A stretch of DNA of 64,000 bases from Candidula unifasciata (GCA_905116865.2 CAJHNH020008550.1:306300-370299), one strand, 5' to 3'. Shown: positions 12,245 through 24,700, counted from the stretch's first letter. Notes: a model not told the origin generated them from the sequence alone. Numbers and translations: made by a program.

Positions 12245-12648
12245 TCAGGTTTAAGGTTTGAGGTTTTGAGCGACGGATCAACATTATGGCACACGGGTGT
12301 AACCCATGAGTGCTCCGATCTTCTTCTAACTCAAGTCTGAGTCCAAAGAAGCTCAGCACAGTGCACAGGCTCTGTAGCACCGGCGAGGATCCTGAAATAC
12401 CTTGGGTAGATTTTTAACTCCAAAGTTTGCTCAGACAGCGCCGTTAGGTTACACTTTTCGAGTTACCAAGGGATTTTTTTTTAAATGGGCGCAACAATGC
12501 ACAGAGGCGTCTGATTTCACTACCCAGAGACCAAGGGGGAATTAAAGTCCAAGTCCAGGGAGAAAAATCTTAGCCCTCACTGGTGATCAAATCCGGAACC
12601 TCTAGCACTCGAGGCGGACACCATGCCTCTAGACCACGCAGCCCTCTA
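12245..12648 (-). mobile_element. SINE family C, near-complete copy
   Basis: On the minus strand the tRNA-like head gctgcgtggtctagaggca with the B-like ggatttgatc is followed by about 300 bp of body and a 3' end (gagcactcatgggttacac, ccataatgttgatccgtcg) plus a tail of caaacctt/caaacctca units. The + strand copy at 1-345 covers the 3' part. The 3' end resembles that of the I-like LINE. Confidence 0.75.
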
Positions 12649-13004
12649 ATAATGGGAAACTTTGTTGTGTGCAAATGTACAGTGGAGAGTTGAAGCAGGG
12701 CCTGCAATTAGTGAATTTAATTCAAGCTCATGCAGCGATTACTGGCGTCGTGTTGACTGTCCTCACAATTTGCTTATGAAACGCAAATGCAAAGTATTGC
12801 TAGCAGATGTCTCTGAATGGGAACACACAGTGAATAAATAAATATGTCCACTCTTAAAGGGCAAACAAACAGTGGGCCTTGACCTCTTAGAGAGTTCACT
12901 TTGTGAGGTGAACAGGTGACAATGTCATATTCTGGCAACACAACACAAGGAAGAAATGAATGTTTTGTGAGAGAGTGTTGTTAATTCTTATTTTTATTTT
13001 TTTG

Positions 13005-13125
13005 CGTTCACCAGCTATAAACTCTGGTCGAAAGTCTGGTTGTTTGTCCACTTCTGGACTACAATCCTGTCCCAGAACCTGAGTGTTGCGTGTGCATCCG
13101 TTTGACAGATCCGACTCATTGCAGC
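13005..13125 (+). repeat. Interspersed repeat P copy
   Basis: gcgttcaccagctataaac ... ccacttctggac ... gtgcatccgtttgacagatc matches 45120-45240 and the reverse complement of 1490-1635. The minisatellite begins at its end. Confidence 0.65.
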
Positions 13126-13148
13126 AGCAGCAGTAGTAGCAGTTGTAG

Positions 13149-14321
13149 TATGATACATGGTGGTGGTGATTGAAGTAGTGGTAGTAGTAGCAGTTGTAGT
13201 ATGATACATGGTGGTGGTGATTGAAGTAGTGGTAGTAGTAGCAGTTGTAGTATGATACATGGTGGTGGTGATTGAAGTAGTGGTAGTAGTAGCAGTTGTA
13301 GTATGATACATGGTGGTGGTGATTGAAGTAGTGGTAGTAGTAGCAGTTGTAGTATGATACATGGTGGTGGTGATTGAAGTAGTGGTAGTAGTAGCAGTTG
13401 TAGTATGATACATGGTGGTGGTGATTGAAGTAGTGGTAGTAGTAGCAGTTGTAGTATGATACATGGTGGTGGTGATTGAAGTAGTGGTAGTAGTAGCAGT
13501 TGTAGTATGATACATGGTGGTGGTGGTTGAAGTAGTGGTAGTAGTAGCAGTTGTAGTATGATACATGGTGGTGGTGATTGAAGTAGTGGTAGTAGTAGCA
13601 GTTGTAGTATGATACATGGTGGTGGTGATTGAAGTAGTGGTAGTAGTAGCAGTGGTAGTATGATACATGGTGGTGGTGATTGAAGTAGTGGTAGTAGTAG
13701 CAGTTGTAGTATGATACATGGTGGTGGTGATTGAAGTAGTGGTAGTAGTAGCAGTGGTAGTATGATACATGATGATGGTGATTGAAGTAGTGGTAGTAGT
13801 AGCAGTGGTAGTATGATACATGGTGGTGGTGATTGAAGTAGTGGTAGTAGTAGCAGTTGTAGTATGATACATGGTGGTGGTGATTGAAGTAGTGGTAGTA
13901 GTAGCAGTTGTAGTATGATACATGGTGGTGGTGATTGAAGTAGTGGTAGTAGTAGCAGTTGTAGTATGATACATGGTGGTGGTGATTGAAGTAGTGGTAG
14001 CAGTAGCAGTGGTAGTATGATACATGGTGGTGGTGATTGAAGTAGTGGTAGTAGTAGCAGTTGTAGTATGATACATGGTGGTGGTGATTGAAGTAGTGGT
14101 AGTAGTAGCAGTTGTAGTATGATACATGGTGGTGGTGATTGAAGTAGTGGTAGTAGTAGCAGTTGTAGTATGATACATGGTGGTGGTGATTGAAGTAGTG
14201 GTAGTAGTAGCAGTTGTAGTATGATACATGGTGGTGGTGATTGAAGTAGTGGTAGTAGTAGCAGTTGTAGTATGATACATGGTGGTGGTGATTGAAGTAG
14301 TGGTAGTAGTAGCAGTGGTAG
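13149..14321. repeat. 51-bp minisatellite, 23 copies
   Basis: The unit begins tagtatgatacatggtggtg and ends agtagtagcagttg; I counted 23 gatacatg cores at 51-bp spacing. Copies are almost identical; variants include cagtgg for cagttg, one gatgatggt and one ggttgaag. Since 51 is a multiple of 3 and the unit lacks stops on the minus strand, all three minus frames stay open for over 400 codons, with no evidence that any is a gene. Confidence 0.97.
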
Positions 14322-14363
14322 TAGCAGTATAGAAGTAGTAATAGTAATAGCTGTAACAGCAAT

Positions 14364-14508
14364 ACAAGAAAAGAAGAAGAAGAAAACGAAGAAGAAAAAG
14401 AAGAGGAAGAAAAAGAAGGAGAAGAAGAAGAAAAAGAAGAAGAAGAAGAAAAAGAAGAAAGAAGAAAAAGAAGAAAGAAGAAGAAGAAAAAGAAACAGAC
14501 TAGTAGAA
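14364..14508. repeat. Homopurine tract
   Basis: About 145 bp of AAG/GAA/AAAG on the + strand, directly following the minisatellite. Confidence 0.92.
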
Positions 14509-14819
14509 GAGGTGTTCAAATGTTAAACGACATACAGTATTTCCTTCACCCTCTCTAAAGTCCTTTAAAGACTACAAAGAGACAATTTGACCCCTGAGCA
14601 GAGTGAAACCATTTAGCAACACCTCCCCGTTACGCCGGGTTCTTTAACAAGATTTTAACTTTGTTTCCAAGCAACAGGAAAAGTATCCTGTCACTTCTGT
14701 TGTAAGCCTAAAAAAAATGTTTGGAGAGTAAATAAATTACCCTCCACACATTAACTTGAGTAAAGTACTCAAAAACCACCCGTCTACATATTCAGTTTCA
14801 TTTATTATCCTGTTGGTAA

Positions 14820-14930
14820 GTTAACGCGGGAGAGGATAGGCTAAAGGTTTTAAACGCCGGAATCTCATGCGGGTGGCTCTGGTTCGAATCACTGGTAATT
14901 TTGTAGATTTGCTTCTGTCGCGAGTAAAAA
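14820..14930 (+). mobile_element. SINE head fragment
   Basis: The A-box-like gaggataggctaaaggttt and B-box-like GGTTCGAATCAC are followed by unrecognised sequence. One end only. Confidence 0.4.
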
Positions 14931-15157
14931 TATAAAATAGTTTAAATATCCTAACCTACACAGTATGTGCCAAAAGCTCAAACCGTGCAGTCACCTTAAA
15001 TCAGTAGGCAGCAGTGGAAAATACTTGCAGCGACGGATATAAACATTTTTCAGAATTTTCTAAACAGGATATTGAAAAGATAGACCAAAAAAAGATCTCT
15101 TCCTGGCTCACTCGCGCATTAACACATTAAACTCTCCACGTTGCAATGCTTCACTTC

Positions 15158-15624
<467 letters not shown>

Positions 15625-16017
15625 GAACTAACTAACGAACTCACTAACTGACTGATGACTAACTGATTCCCTCACTCACTGTCTCGCACATTCATTCGCT
15701 TAGTCACTGACTTAATTTCATTTTATCATTTGTGTGTGTGAAGAATTTTACTTTTATTAACGCATACTGGAAAGTGTCCATAATATGTGCTTATATCACC
15801 TGATTTATTCTTTTTAAAGGTGCCATAAAATGTCATTTGACTCCCCATTTTGGTGGGGAAAAAAATGGAATTACTGACCCCAAGTAAAATTTCGTGAGAA
15901 GGCAAATAAAAAGGGGTTTTTCTTTGGATGTCGGAGTTCTTGAACAAGACTCTACTAATGTCTCAGAAGAACAACCTGATCTTTCCGACGGAGTTTACAG
16001 CCGGTGAACGCTAAGAA

Positions 16018-16135
16018 AAAGAAAAAGAAGAAGAAGATGAAGAAAAAGAAGAAGAAGCAGAAGAAGAAGCAGAAGAAGGAGAAGAAGAAGAAGAACAACA
16101 ACAACAACAATAAGAACAAGAAGACGAAAAAGAAT
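16018..16135. repeat. GAA/AAG-rich purine tract
   Basis: About 118 bp of AAG, GAA and CAA triplets. Confidence 0.9.
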
Positions 16136-16218
16136 GAAAAGTGACAATCCTTGAGTAGATGGACCTCTGCCTGTTTTTTTCCATGAGCAATTTCAGACCA
16201 AATATAGCAAAATATATC

Positions 16219-16440
16219 GATTAATTCTTCTTCTTCTTCTTTTGTTCGCTTGAAATAAATTTTCTACATCTACAATGTTGTTTCTAGTATGAACCTTACT
16301 GTCGTCTGTAATTCACTGAGCGCACAGTAACGTTTGGCTTCCACCAGTGTCTTTCTTGAACGGAAGTTTTGGCAGGAAATATTGTATTTGGGACAGTCTT
16401 TGAGGATGTGATCTGTTGTCTCTGATTCCAATTATTAATA
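16219..16440 (-). pseudogene. LINE 3' end with GAA tail, minus strand
   Basis: The minus strand codes for DHILKDCPKYNISCQNFRSR and KRYCALSELQTTVRFILETT-stop, related to 33530-33830. The 3' UTR ttcaagcgaacaaaag is followed by five GAA units (ttcttcttcttcttc at 16227-16241 on the + strand). Confidence 0.7.
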
Positions 16441-16454
16441 TATTTGTTGTATGA

Positions 16455-16456
<2 letters not shown>

Positions 16457-16545
<89 letters not shown>

Positions 16546-16546
16546 T
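16457..16546. repeat. (TG)n microsatellite
   Basis: About 90 bp of GT with one GTCT interruption. Confidence 0.95.
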
Positions 16547-16599
16547 ATATGTGTGTATTTAGTCTTGTGGTACGCAAAACCGTACCGAGTATCTGCACC

Positions 16600-17380
16600 T
16601 TTTTGTTAGGCATACGTTTTCTTCGCTTAAACAATAGACATTTTGTAGTGCGTATTGGGACCTTTTAAACATATTTTGTGGTGGGTACCAGAACCCCTCC
16701 CCATCCCCCACCCCAAACAAAGCATGTATATATCTTTGTGGTCAAAATCCCGTTGTCTTTTCATTTCTGCTGATGTGACAACATACCCTAAACCTTCTCT
16801 TCTCGTGACACGGTCACAATAAACCCGACTGTTTCCTCTACTTCTTGTTCTACGTTTGCGTCTTTGGAACATCTTGATTACTATTTCTGCCATTCACTGC
16901 GTTTTTTTAAAAACCATTCTTCCGTAAAATACATCATGGATTACATTGATTTTCTTGCTGGTTAACTAGTTGGACCTGAATTCAACCCAACACGTTGAGT
17001 TTCACCCTTTGTTAATGTGGCTTTCCACTTTTCTAGTGGAACGGATTTATACAGAAGATGAACCTCCTCCACCGCCTCCCAGTTTACAGAATGCAGCATT
17101 TAGATGGGATTATTGTTTTTATTACCTCCGTGGTATATTATCCACCTAACGTTATTAAAAAAAAAAAATGCATTTGGGGAGGGTGTGGTAAGAAAGGGGG
17201 GGGGGGGAAGAGGAAGGTCAAGACACTATAAAAAGGTTGTAAGGTTGTAATTATCTGAAGAAAATGGTCGATATTCGTTAACAGCAACAATGATATCAAT
17301 AATAATGTCAGTCGTAGCCAATAAATTTAACAGGAAATTCAACTGCTGAGATACTTGTCATAATTCTATATATAACATTA
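16600..17380. other. Stretch without recognised gene
   Basis: No gene or named repeat is seen; short A and G runs lie near 17157 and 17197. Confidence 0.4.

Positions 17381-17383
<3 letters not shown>

Positions 17384-17457
<74 letters not shown>
17384..17457. repeat. (TC)n microsatellite
   Basis: About 74 bp of pure TC. Confidence 0.95.
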
Positions 17458-17461
<4 letters not shown>

Positions 17462-17924
17462 GTGTATGTGTACATATTATTTTTCACTTTCTTTATATAT
17501 TCAGTAATTCAGCAGAAATAATTGAACATCCTAACAAGACAGCTGTATAGAGTACCTATTGTATTTGGGAAGACAGACTTGCCACACAGAACCCTCACAT
17601 TTTCACAAGACAGAAGCCATGAAAAATGTTTGAGAAAATAGTTAGAACAGTCTTGAAACGTTCGCGAGAGTAGAATCCTTTTAAGTGTAGTTAGAAACAC
17701 AAACTATGACAAGCGGTGGTCGAAATCGGTGAGAAAAGTAAAAGAAAAGGAAACAGAATGAGTATTTACTTGTGAGGAATAGGATACACGTAAATATGCG
17801 TCTGTACTATTCCGACTGACAAGTAAACTGTATAAGCGGTACTGTTTGAGTGCAAGAAAGTATTACCGCCCGATTCAGTATAAAATTGAGGAAATGAGAA
17901 AGATGACAAGAAAAATAATAACCT

Positions 17925-18170
17925 TACATAATACTTACATACATAATACATACACAATGCAAGTAGACATACATGCACTCATACATACATCTACATATAC
18001 ATCCACACATTTATGTACACACATATGTACATTTAAATACATTGTCACACGTATAGATACACATATTACCACTTGACTATCCCATCCATCCATCTTTTAA
18101 CTCACAAATCAACGAATACATAAACCCACATACATACATGCATACATATATTCAGAAATCACACACACAC

Positions 18171-18251
<81 letters not shown>

Positions 18252-18630
18252 TAGGAAAAGTATGAGAGCTGTTACAGGCAACCCAGGATCGTAATCTGTG
18301 GAGACGCACGAGCGCCTAAGCCAGTTGGTAGAGCGCATGATGCTAATGATTATATATTTAAATGCATACTTTTTTACACAGTTGCAATCAGAGGCAAATA
18401 TAAACACACGTACACGTGTGCATGCTATTTTATGTTAAGTCTATCTTTGCTTTCTTAGTTCACGCACGTGTACACACATATATGCATTTAAATACATTGT
18501 CACATATGCAAATACACATATCTACCTGCCTAAAATCCTATGCACAAACTCACAAACTAACGCGCGCACACACACACCTACATACTTACTCGCATATATA
18601 CATACATACATTCACGTTACACAGATAAAT
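17925..18630. repeat. TACA/CACA-rich low-complexity block with internal duplication
   Basis: Tetranucleotide-like tacatacata and cacacaca throughout, with (CA)n-(TA)n at 18161-18248. Two halves share acatttaaatacattgtcac (18028 and 18485 areas), suggesting a duplication of about 450 bp. Confidence 0.7.
18308..18350 (+). other. tRNA-Ile-like 5' half (decayed)
   Basis: AAGCCAGTTGGTAGAGCG has the D-arm and A-box of a tRNA. It is followed by catgatgctaatgattat, resembling the anticodon arm of a tRNA-Ile(AAT). The T-arm and B-box are absent, so it is a tRNA or SINE-head relic rather than a gene. Confidence 0.4.
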
Positions 18631-18639
18631 AAATGCGTT

Positions 18640-19900
18640 GTTTTTACAAACACACAAATATCACACAAATACTCATGTATGTTATTCTTCTGTCCAGTTT
18701 ATCCTTGCTTTCTTAGTTCATTTTCACCTTGTAGTTATTGTATTCTTTTTCTCTCGTTGTTATCTTTCCTTTAATTAATGTCCAGTTTTCTGTCATGTTT
18801 TCATTCATTCATTCTATTGACACACATGTCCGTTTGTAATTGGTTATTTTCTCTTGCCTGTGCATCTCTTCACTTCATAGTTTCCTTCGTTCATTCTCCA
18901 ATTTACCACTTCACAAAACTCTTTCACCAACGACGGGCTTCAAGCAGGCAACCAAGAGGTTTAAGTTCCCAGAACGACACCGGATTAAAAGCGAGGAAAG
19001 GCCCCAGCTAACGATGAAATAATCAGTTCTGAGAGATCGACGGCCTTCTAGGATCGGAAGAAAATGAAATGAGAGAGCCACCAGTCTCGTCGGTCGGACA
19101 GTGAGGGGAAACTGTGTGATTTGACAGTGAGTGTGTTTGACGTATCGTCCGAGGCGGAAATATAGGCAGAGAAGAAAATCCTCCAAGAATGGGGAATAAG
19201 GAAACGGAATGGGAAAGCACTCTGGGAATAAGACGCGGATTAACAAGAAAAACTCACGAAGAGAGGTATACCACTTTGAGTGTGTTTCAGAATGTCTACC
19301 CTGATTGGATTCACAGGGAGGCAGATGAAGGATTAGTCTTTTGCTCATGGTCTACTTTCTTTTCTATAGTCTTGTCCGAGTGCCGTCTAAACGTTTTAGG
19401 CATGTCGCCTGTACATTTTCGTCAGAATTTCTGTTCTCGTCAGAGTTCTATTTCAAGACAATTTCTTGTTGCCGGTTTTCAATTTGGCTGTCATTACTTT
19501 TGCTAGTTTTCAATTTAGTTACTGTTCAAAACAATGTTTTTCCTTTATAAATGAAAATAATGCAGTCATTACCTTACGCTGCATCTCGTTAGGTGCATTA
19601 ATAAATACTTAAATCAACAAATAATAAACCATAAAAAATAATTATTTTCGCTCAAATAGAAATCTAAATCACAATGTAAGGCTGTAAATCTCTCCAACGG
19701 ATATTTAAGATCAGCCACAAGATTACCATGGTTCACCTTTACTGATAAGGACGCGGTTAGTTTAAGTAAACGTCTATTCAATGTGAGGTAAATAATTAAT
19801 AAAGCACAATTATTATCAACCACGTGCCCAGAGTCAAATAAATGATAGACTGAGAAAAATAATTCCCCCCCCCCCCACCCTGTATGTTTATTGAGTGTAA
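18640..19900. other. Stretch without recognised gene
   Basis: Includes a 145-codon minus-strand open frame (19348-18911) and a 105-codon + frame (19189-19506). Neither shows a domain or start context; I judge them chance frames. Confidence 0.4.
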
Positions 19901-19904
19901 AATT

Positions 19905-20185
19905 TGTTAGTTTTACATTTATTACATTTGTACTAAAGATTTTGAATGTCTTGGGTCACTGATTACCAACAGTGGTGACACAATGAAAGAAATTAAACGA
20001 CGACTATCAATTGCTCTTCAAAAACTAAAACAACTGAATAAGTTATGGGGTGGGAAAGACAGAGCTACACAAATTATATTTATAAGAGCATGCCTCTTTT
20101 CCATTGCGACATACGCCTGTGAGACATGGACACTTACTAAACAAGCGGAACAGTGCATAAATGCCTTTGAATACAATTCTTATAT
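19905..20185 (+). pseudogene. RTE-like LINE fragment
   Basis: Codes for LGSLITNSGDTMKEIKRRLS, ALQKLKQLNKLWGGKDRA and ACLFSIATYACETWTLTKQ, colinear with the post-catalytic part of RTE RTs (YG-ETWT box). It ends abruptly where the neighbouring minus-strand LINE fragment begins. Confidence 0.78.
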
Positions 20186-20219
20186 TTTTCCTTGTTATAA
20201 GTTCTACACTTAAGTGTTG

Positions 20220-20570
20220 CCAAATGTATGCGCGTCCAAACCAGTTCTCTGTGAGTTGGTTGAGTGCCTATAAGTAATTTGTTACGTATTTCTTTGCTCT
20301 ATTTTGGTATGGTGTTGACAAAATTGCAGTATAAATACTGTTCACTTTGTGAGTCTGTGTTTGTGTTAATTTTTTGAGTGCTTGATGTGAGGGTGTCACT
20401 GTTGGACAGACATACAATATATGTTCCTCTGTCTCCTGTGTTTTCTGTCTGCATAGCTTACATGGTATTATGTGTTTACTTTTTTCTTTCTGTTGTTGGT
20501 GTCGTGTTAAATAGTAGTCTGTGTGTAACATCCTTAACTTTTTGTGCTATGTGTCTGTAATGTAAGTTGG
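20220..20570 (-). pseudogene. LINE C-terminal fragment, minus strand
   Basis: An 87-codon stretch (20531-20268) reads MLHTDYYLTRHQQQ..., IIPCKLCRQKTQETEEHILYVCP and KKYVTNYL. The C-x2-C...H...C pattern is the zinc-knuckle-like C-terminus of LINEs with RNase H. No RT is upstream. Confidence 0.6.
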
Positions 20571-20714
20571 AAAAGGTGCTTGTGCAATCCTTAATATAGC
20601 ATTTGTACCTCCGATTTTACCCTTAGATTTACTGGTTGGTGTTACTTGCTTTTCACTAGGTGTTTGTATATTTGATTTGTTGTGTGATGTAGAAAGTGTT
20701 TGTTGTCTTCAATT

Positions 20715-20995
20715 GCCTGAATATATAGGTAAAAGTACAAAATCCTTTTCTACGCCCTTCGGGCATTGGCCATAGAAGGCTAGACCTATATTTTATAGAC
20801 CAATCAGCATTTGGTTGTTGGCGGATGATGCACATCCGCCTTTACTTCCTAGGATTGCACCTGGTACCAACTCAAGGCTGGGTCGACCTGCAAGCCGAGG
20901 TCATTTTAAAGAAAAGTCCGGCTCCGCCAGGACTTGAACCCACTACTTTCCGATCGGTAGGCAGACGTCTAGCTGCTACACCACTGCGACTCCCT
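20715..20995 (-). mobile_element. SINE family E-like copy, minus strand
   Basis: The reverse complement has a tRNA-like head (gtggtgtagcagctagacg; B-box GGGTTCAAGTCCT), the core gcaggtcgacccagcc ... ggtacc, cctaggaagtaaaggc, tggtctataaaatataggtc and cgaagggcgtagaaaaggat. It is close to 54600-54870 (-) and 60630-60875 (+). Confidence 0.78.
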
Positions 20996-21132
20996 ACCTG
21001 CATGTATGTTCGATAATATTTCGGTAGACTGTAAAAGAAATGCAGTTTTCCTAATATTATGGATTCTGATATGCCATATAGTATAAAGCTAAAGTATGTT
21101 GTTCTGGGAGTTTGGTAATGTTACCAAAAAGG

Positions 21133-21330
21133 ACGCCGGCTCTCTAGCGTAGTTGGCTAAACCGGATTGCGCTGTGACTGGATGACGAACTCCTTGTGGT
21201 CCGGGTTCACTCCGGGGGTAGGCTGAAAAGCCACATTTCTCCCAGATTTACAATGGAATCAAGGCCTAAAGGTTGCGATATCCATAATACCGAGCCTAAG
21301 GATTAACAACTCATGGCTTCTGGATACTAA
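21133..21330 (+). mobile_element. tRNA-derived SINE
   Basis: The A-box-like region GCGTAGTTGGCTAAACCGG and the B-box-like GGGTTCACTCC (about 21205-21215) are correctly ordered and followed by a non-tRNA body (ggctgaaaagccacatttct, caaggcctaaaggttgcgat). No second copy was found in the window. Confidence 0.55.
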
Positions 21331-21334
21331 AGCA

Positions 21335-22390
21335 AACAAACACACCAACAAGGACCGCATGGCTAGCGCTGTTGTCAAATGTGGTAAATATGGCATTATA
21401 TGAGCTTTGTGTAGCCGAAATGTTTACTATACTTATTCTCATCTTTCTCATCAGCGCCATTAACATTATCATCTTCTTTATTTCGTCTGTGTTCTTCCTT
21501 ATTTCTATTTTTGTTTACCCCCACTATATCCCACCGTTTCTTATCCTTTTTTTTATATAATGTTTCCTTACACTCTTTTTCGGTCTCTTCTCTCATCTTA
21601 GCCCCCTTCTGCCTGCCTTTGCAGCAATCTAAGGAATGTGAGCTCCCTTCACCATGTTGCGTGCTCCTTACAAAGCTGTATCTATTCACTTATTTACTAC
21701 TGTATTATCAGGTCCGCTGACACACAGAGAACACTCTGGGGGCGGGGCGGGGCGGGGGGGGGGGAGAGGGAGGAGGGGTGGTGGAACAAGCCCTCAACCG
21801 CCATGGATATTATTTTCAAAGTGAAAGAAAGGGGGGGGGGGAGGTGGTACGTTCAAGGTGCCCAATCCTAGTTGAAGAGAGTAATCATAATACTGTGCGG
21901 AATGGTAAATAAACCTAAATTGTGTATGAAATAATCTAAAATAAATTAACACACTTTGAAAGAATTTTTACACACAGTTAAACAGAGCGGCGAAGCGTCC
22001 TTACAAATTTATTATTTATTGGCTTCGTTAATTTAGGTCTCTGCGTGTCACTACTTCAGTCAGTTCTGCCATTTTTTGCTTCTTGTTTTCTCACAAGAAA
22101 TTATATAAACGTTTATGAATTCTCCAAGAAATGGCCCCCAAACTAAAGGTTTGCATGATGCCAGTGGCATTCAGTTGATACTAACCTAATAGTTGCTCAA
22201 CTAATTTTTTTAGGGGGGTGTGTGTGTGGGGGGTGGGGGGGGGGGAAGAGATGGGTTAATAGATTAGCAAAAATGTTGATTACCCTCGGTAAATATATAG
22301 ATAGACAGACACATAAAGACACACAGTGGCAAGTAGGTGTGTAGACATATTTATAGACAGGCATTTTACAGATTAGATAGATGGATAGAT
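21335..22390. other. Stretch without recognised gene
   Basis: AT-rich sequence with G-runs at 21738-21770, 21830-21842 and 22214-22245. No coding signal. Confidence 0.4.
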
Positions 22391-22394
22391 AAAC

Positions 22395-22640
22395 AGACAT
22401 TCTAGACAGAAGACAGACAAAGAAAGGAAAAGGGAGGTAAGGTTAAGAAAGGAAAAAAGGAAATTTGGAGGAACAAGATCGACAGAGGAGAAAGAACAAG
22501 AAAGAGAGAAAAAGAAAGAAAGAAAGAAAGAAGGAAAGAAAGACAAAAGTGAAAGAGAATCAGATGCTTAGACAGAAAAAAAAAAAAAAAAGAAAGCAAA
22601 AGCTAAAAGAAAAAAAAAATACAACAATCCAACCAAAGAA
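22395..22640. repeat. Purine-rich low-complexity tract
   Basis: AG/AAAG-rich on the + strand, giving spurious Lys/Glu and Phe/Ser open frames. Confidence 0.85.
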
Positions 22641-23450
22641 AACGTCGGAATCCCAGATTGGTCAATAGGGATGAGAGCGCGTCTGACAAATTAGAATTAG
22701 GAGCACCGGAGCCATGGGACGAGCTTTTATTCTCAGTGTGTGACAGCCTTAGCTGATCCGTTATTACATAGAATTCACGTGGTGCAGGAGACAGTTTGCT
22801 CTAGTAACAACCAACACCAGATTTTATCAAGCCGCCAACTCACGAAAACTTGATCAAAAGACTGGCTGGAGATGTGTTATGGACGTTTGATGGAAATGAA
22901 AAGCTGTTTACTAGAGCCCGTTTGGGGCTGTCTGTAAGGGGGAGATTCTCTAACTTGAGCTGGAGAAAAAAAGAACTGGGTAGTTGATGTAATTCGTGTC
23001 ACATGAGATGGGCTGATGCTCCAGTCATGTTTAGAGACTTGCTAGTTATATTAGTCAATACTGAATGTGTCTATCTTCACGTTTGAAGACCCATATCAGT
23101 GCTTGTGCAGTCTCTCGTGTGTTTAAATGACTCTTCCTCTCTCTATCTCTCAAATCGTTTTCTCCCCCATCTTACCCTCTCTTTCTATGCGAGTGCGGGT
23201 GTCCGCGTACTTCATTCTGTGATATCTATCTATCTTCGTGTTTGAAAGTCGGATAGGATAATTTAGAGTTGACATATTAACTAAACTGTTGAATGATATT
23301 TACATCCGTGGTAGGTGACATGGTTTATAAGCTTGATTGAGCGAAATTCATCACATTCAAAGGCTCCAGGTCTTTTAAGCATTTCTATAAATACAAACTG
23401 CACAATATCATTAGGATGTGCTGTTTCTCATTTGATTCTTTTTTTGCAAT
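22640..23450. other. Stretch without recognised gene
   Basis: No gene or named repeat is seen, apart from a short TCTC-rich patch at 23131-23180. Confidence 0.4.
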
Positions 23451-23454
23451 AGAA

Positions 23455-24065
23455 AGGAAAGTGCTTAACCAAATCAATCAGTTCATGTATTTAGGAACAT
23501 TCATAACATCAGATGGACGACGATGTGTGACAGAAATTGAAAGCAGAATTGGCCGGGCAGAAGCAGCATTTCAAAAGATAACAAACATGTAATAAATCAC
23601 TCTCATTAAACATATGAAAACGAGTACTGAAGTGTTGTTATATCCAGCCTGTTATAATGTATGGCAGTAAATCTTGGAATATGAGGAAACAAATTAAGTA
23701 GAGTTTGGAGGCAACTGAGATATGGTTCTTGAGAAGAATGTTGTGAATACCTTGGACTGCCAGAGTAACTAACAATTATTGCCTGGAACAGGCTGATGAA
23801 AGTAGGACATTATGTACAACAATGACAAGGTGACAAAACCCAATTCTTTGGTCATGTGATGAAAAAAGGAGCACTGGAAAATATCGTCACGACTGAAAAG
23901 ATCACTGATAGAAGAGGCAGGGGTAGACTAAGAGAGGTGATGGTGAATGAATTAATACAGTTAGACGGGGCTGCCGGCTACGAACAGGGCCTTCAGACTG
24001 GGGACCACTGGATGTCGCCTTTGTTTGAGGGCGCTGGTGTGTTATTGTATGAAGGCATGTAGCAT
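23455..24065 (+). pseudogene. RTE-like LINE C-terminal fragment
   Basis: Across frames it codes for NQINQFMYLGTFITSDGRR, EIESRIGRAEAAFQK and, near 23850, FGHVMKKGALENIVTTEKI plus RRGRGRLREVMVNELIQL. This is the post-catalytic region of RTE-type RT with the GRGRPR motif. Many stops are present. A related end is at 52795-53040. Confidence 0.78.
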
Positions 24066-24069
24066 CATG

Positions 24070-24700
24070 CAGATGACATGGTTGTCGGAGTTTCCATACA
24101 TAGATATGTGGTCATATGCATAATCACGCAAGGAGGCATAAAGGCACCCATCTTCCGTTATTTCTGAATGCCTTTAAAACAATGTAATTGTCTGACAACT
24201 GTTACCAATAGGAATGTGCGAATCACGACAAATCAGTGAATGGAGTTTGGGAATTAAATTAATTTGATGAGACCCGCACTGACCTTTGTCTGGTGAAAAT
24301 ATAGGAGTGACTGCAGTCAAGCTAATACAAGTTTATATTTGACGAAGGCTGCCAGCCGAAACGTTATTTGTGTTGTTTTGTGCACTCTATTTCTGTTTCT
24401 CCATTTCATTAGGCTTTTTAGTCACATTTCACTGGAACTCCTTGACTTTTGACTGGCACATCACCATATCGTAATTAATTGATTGTAGACGTGTAGTTAT
24501 TCTTTTAAATCACTGTCATATTGATACTTGGCTTGTTTAAGCTAAAATAAATCAATTATCGACATGTGTGGAAGCTGCAAACTTGTTGTTTAATAAAGAA
24601 ATTCTTAGAACAAAAACCAGTTAAAGAAAGTAAAATGAAAATTTTTGAAAGAAATTAACTCACGAAAGAACTGATTCCTTCAGGAGAAAGACTATTTTTC
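24070..24700. other. Stretch without recognised gene
   Basis: Contains the ttgacgaaggctgccagccgaaacg motif at 24339-24363 (see findings), otherwise nothing recognisable. Confidence 0.4.

Noticed and set aside
13149..14321. CRISPR-like array
   Set aside because: Units are contiguous and identical with no unique spacers, in a eukaryotic genome; it is a minisatellite.
12896..14519. Three overlapping minus-strand open frames of 450-488 codons
   Set aside because: A stop-free 51-bp unit keeps every frame open. There is no signal peptide, domain or codon bias favouring one frame.
18911..19348. 145-codon minus-strand open frame
   Set aside because: No recognisable domain, no splice or promoter context, and overlapping open frames on the other strand suggest chance.
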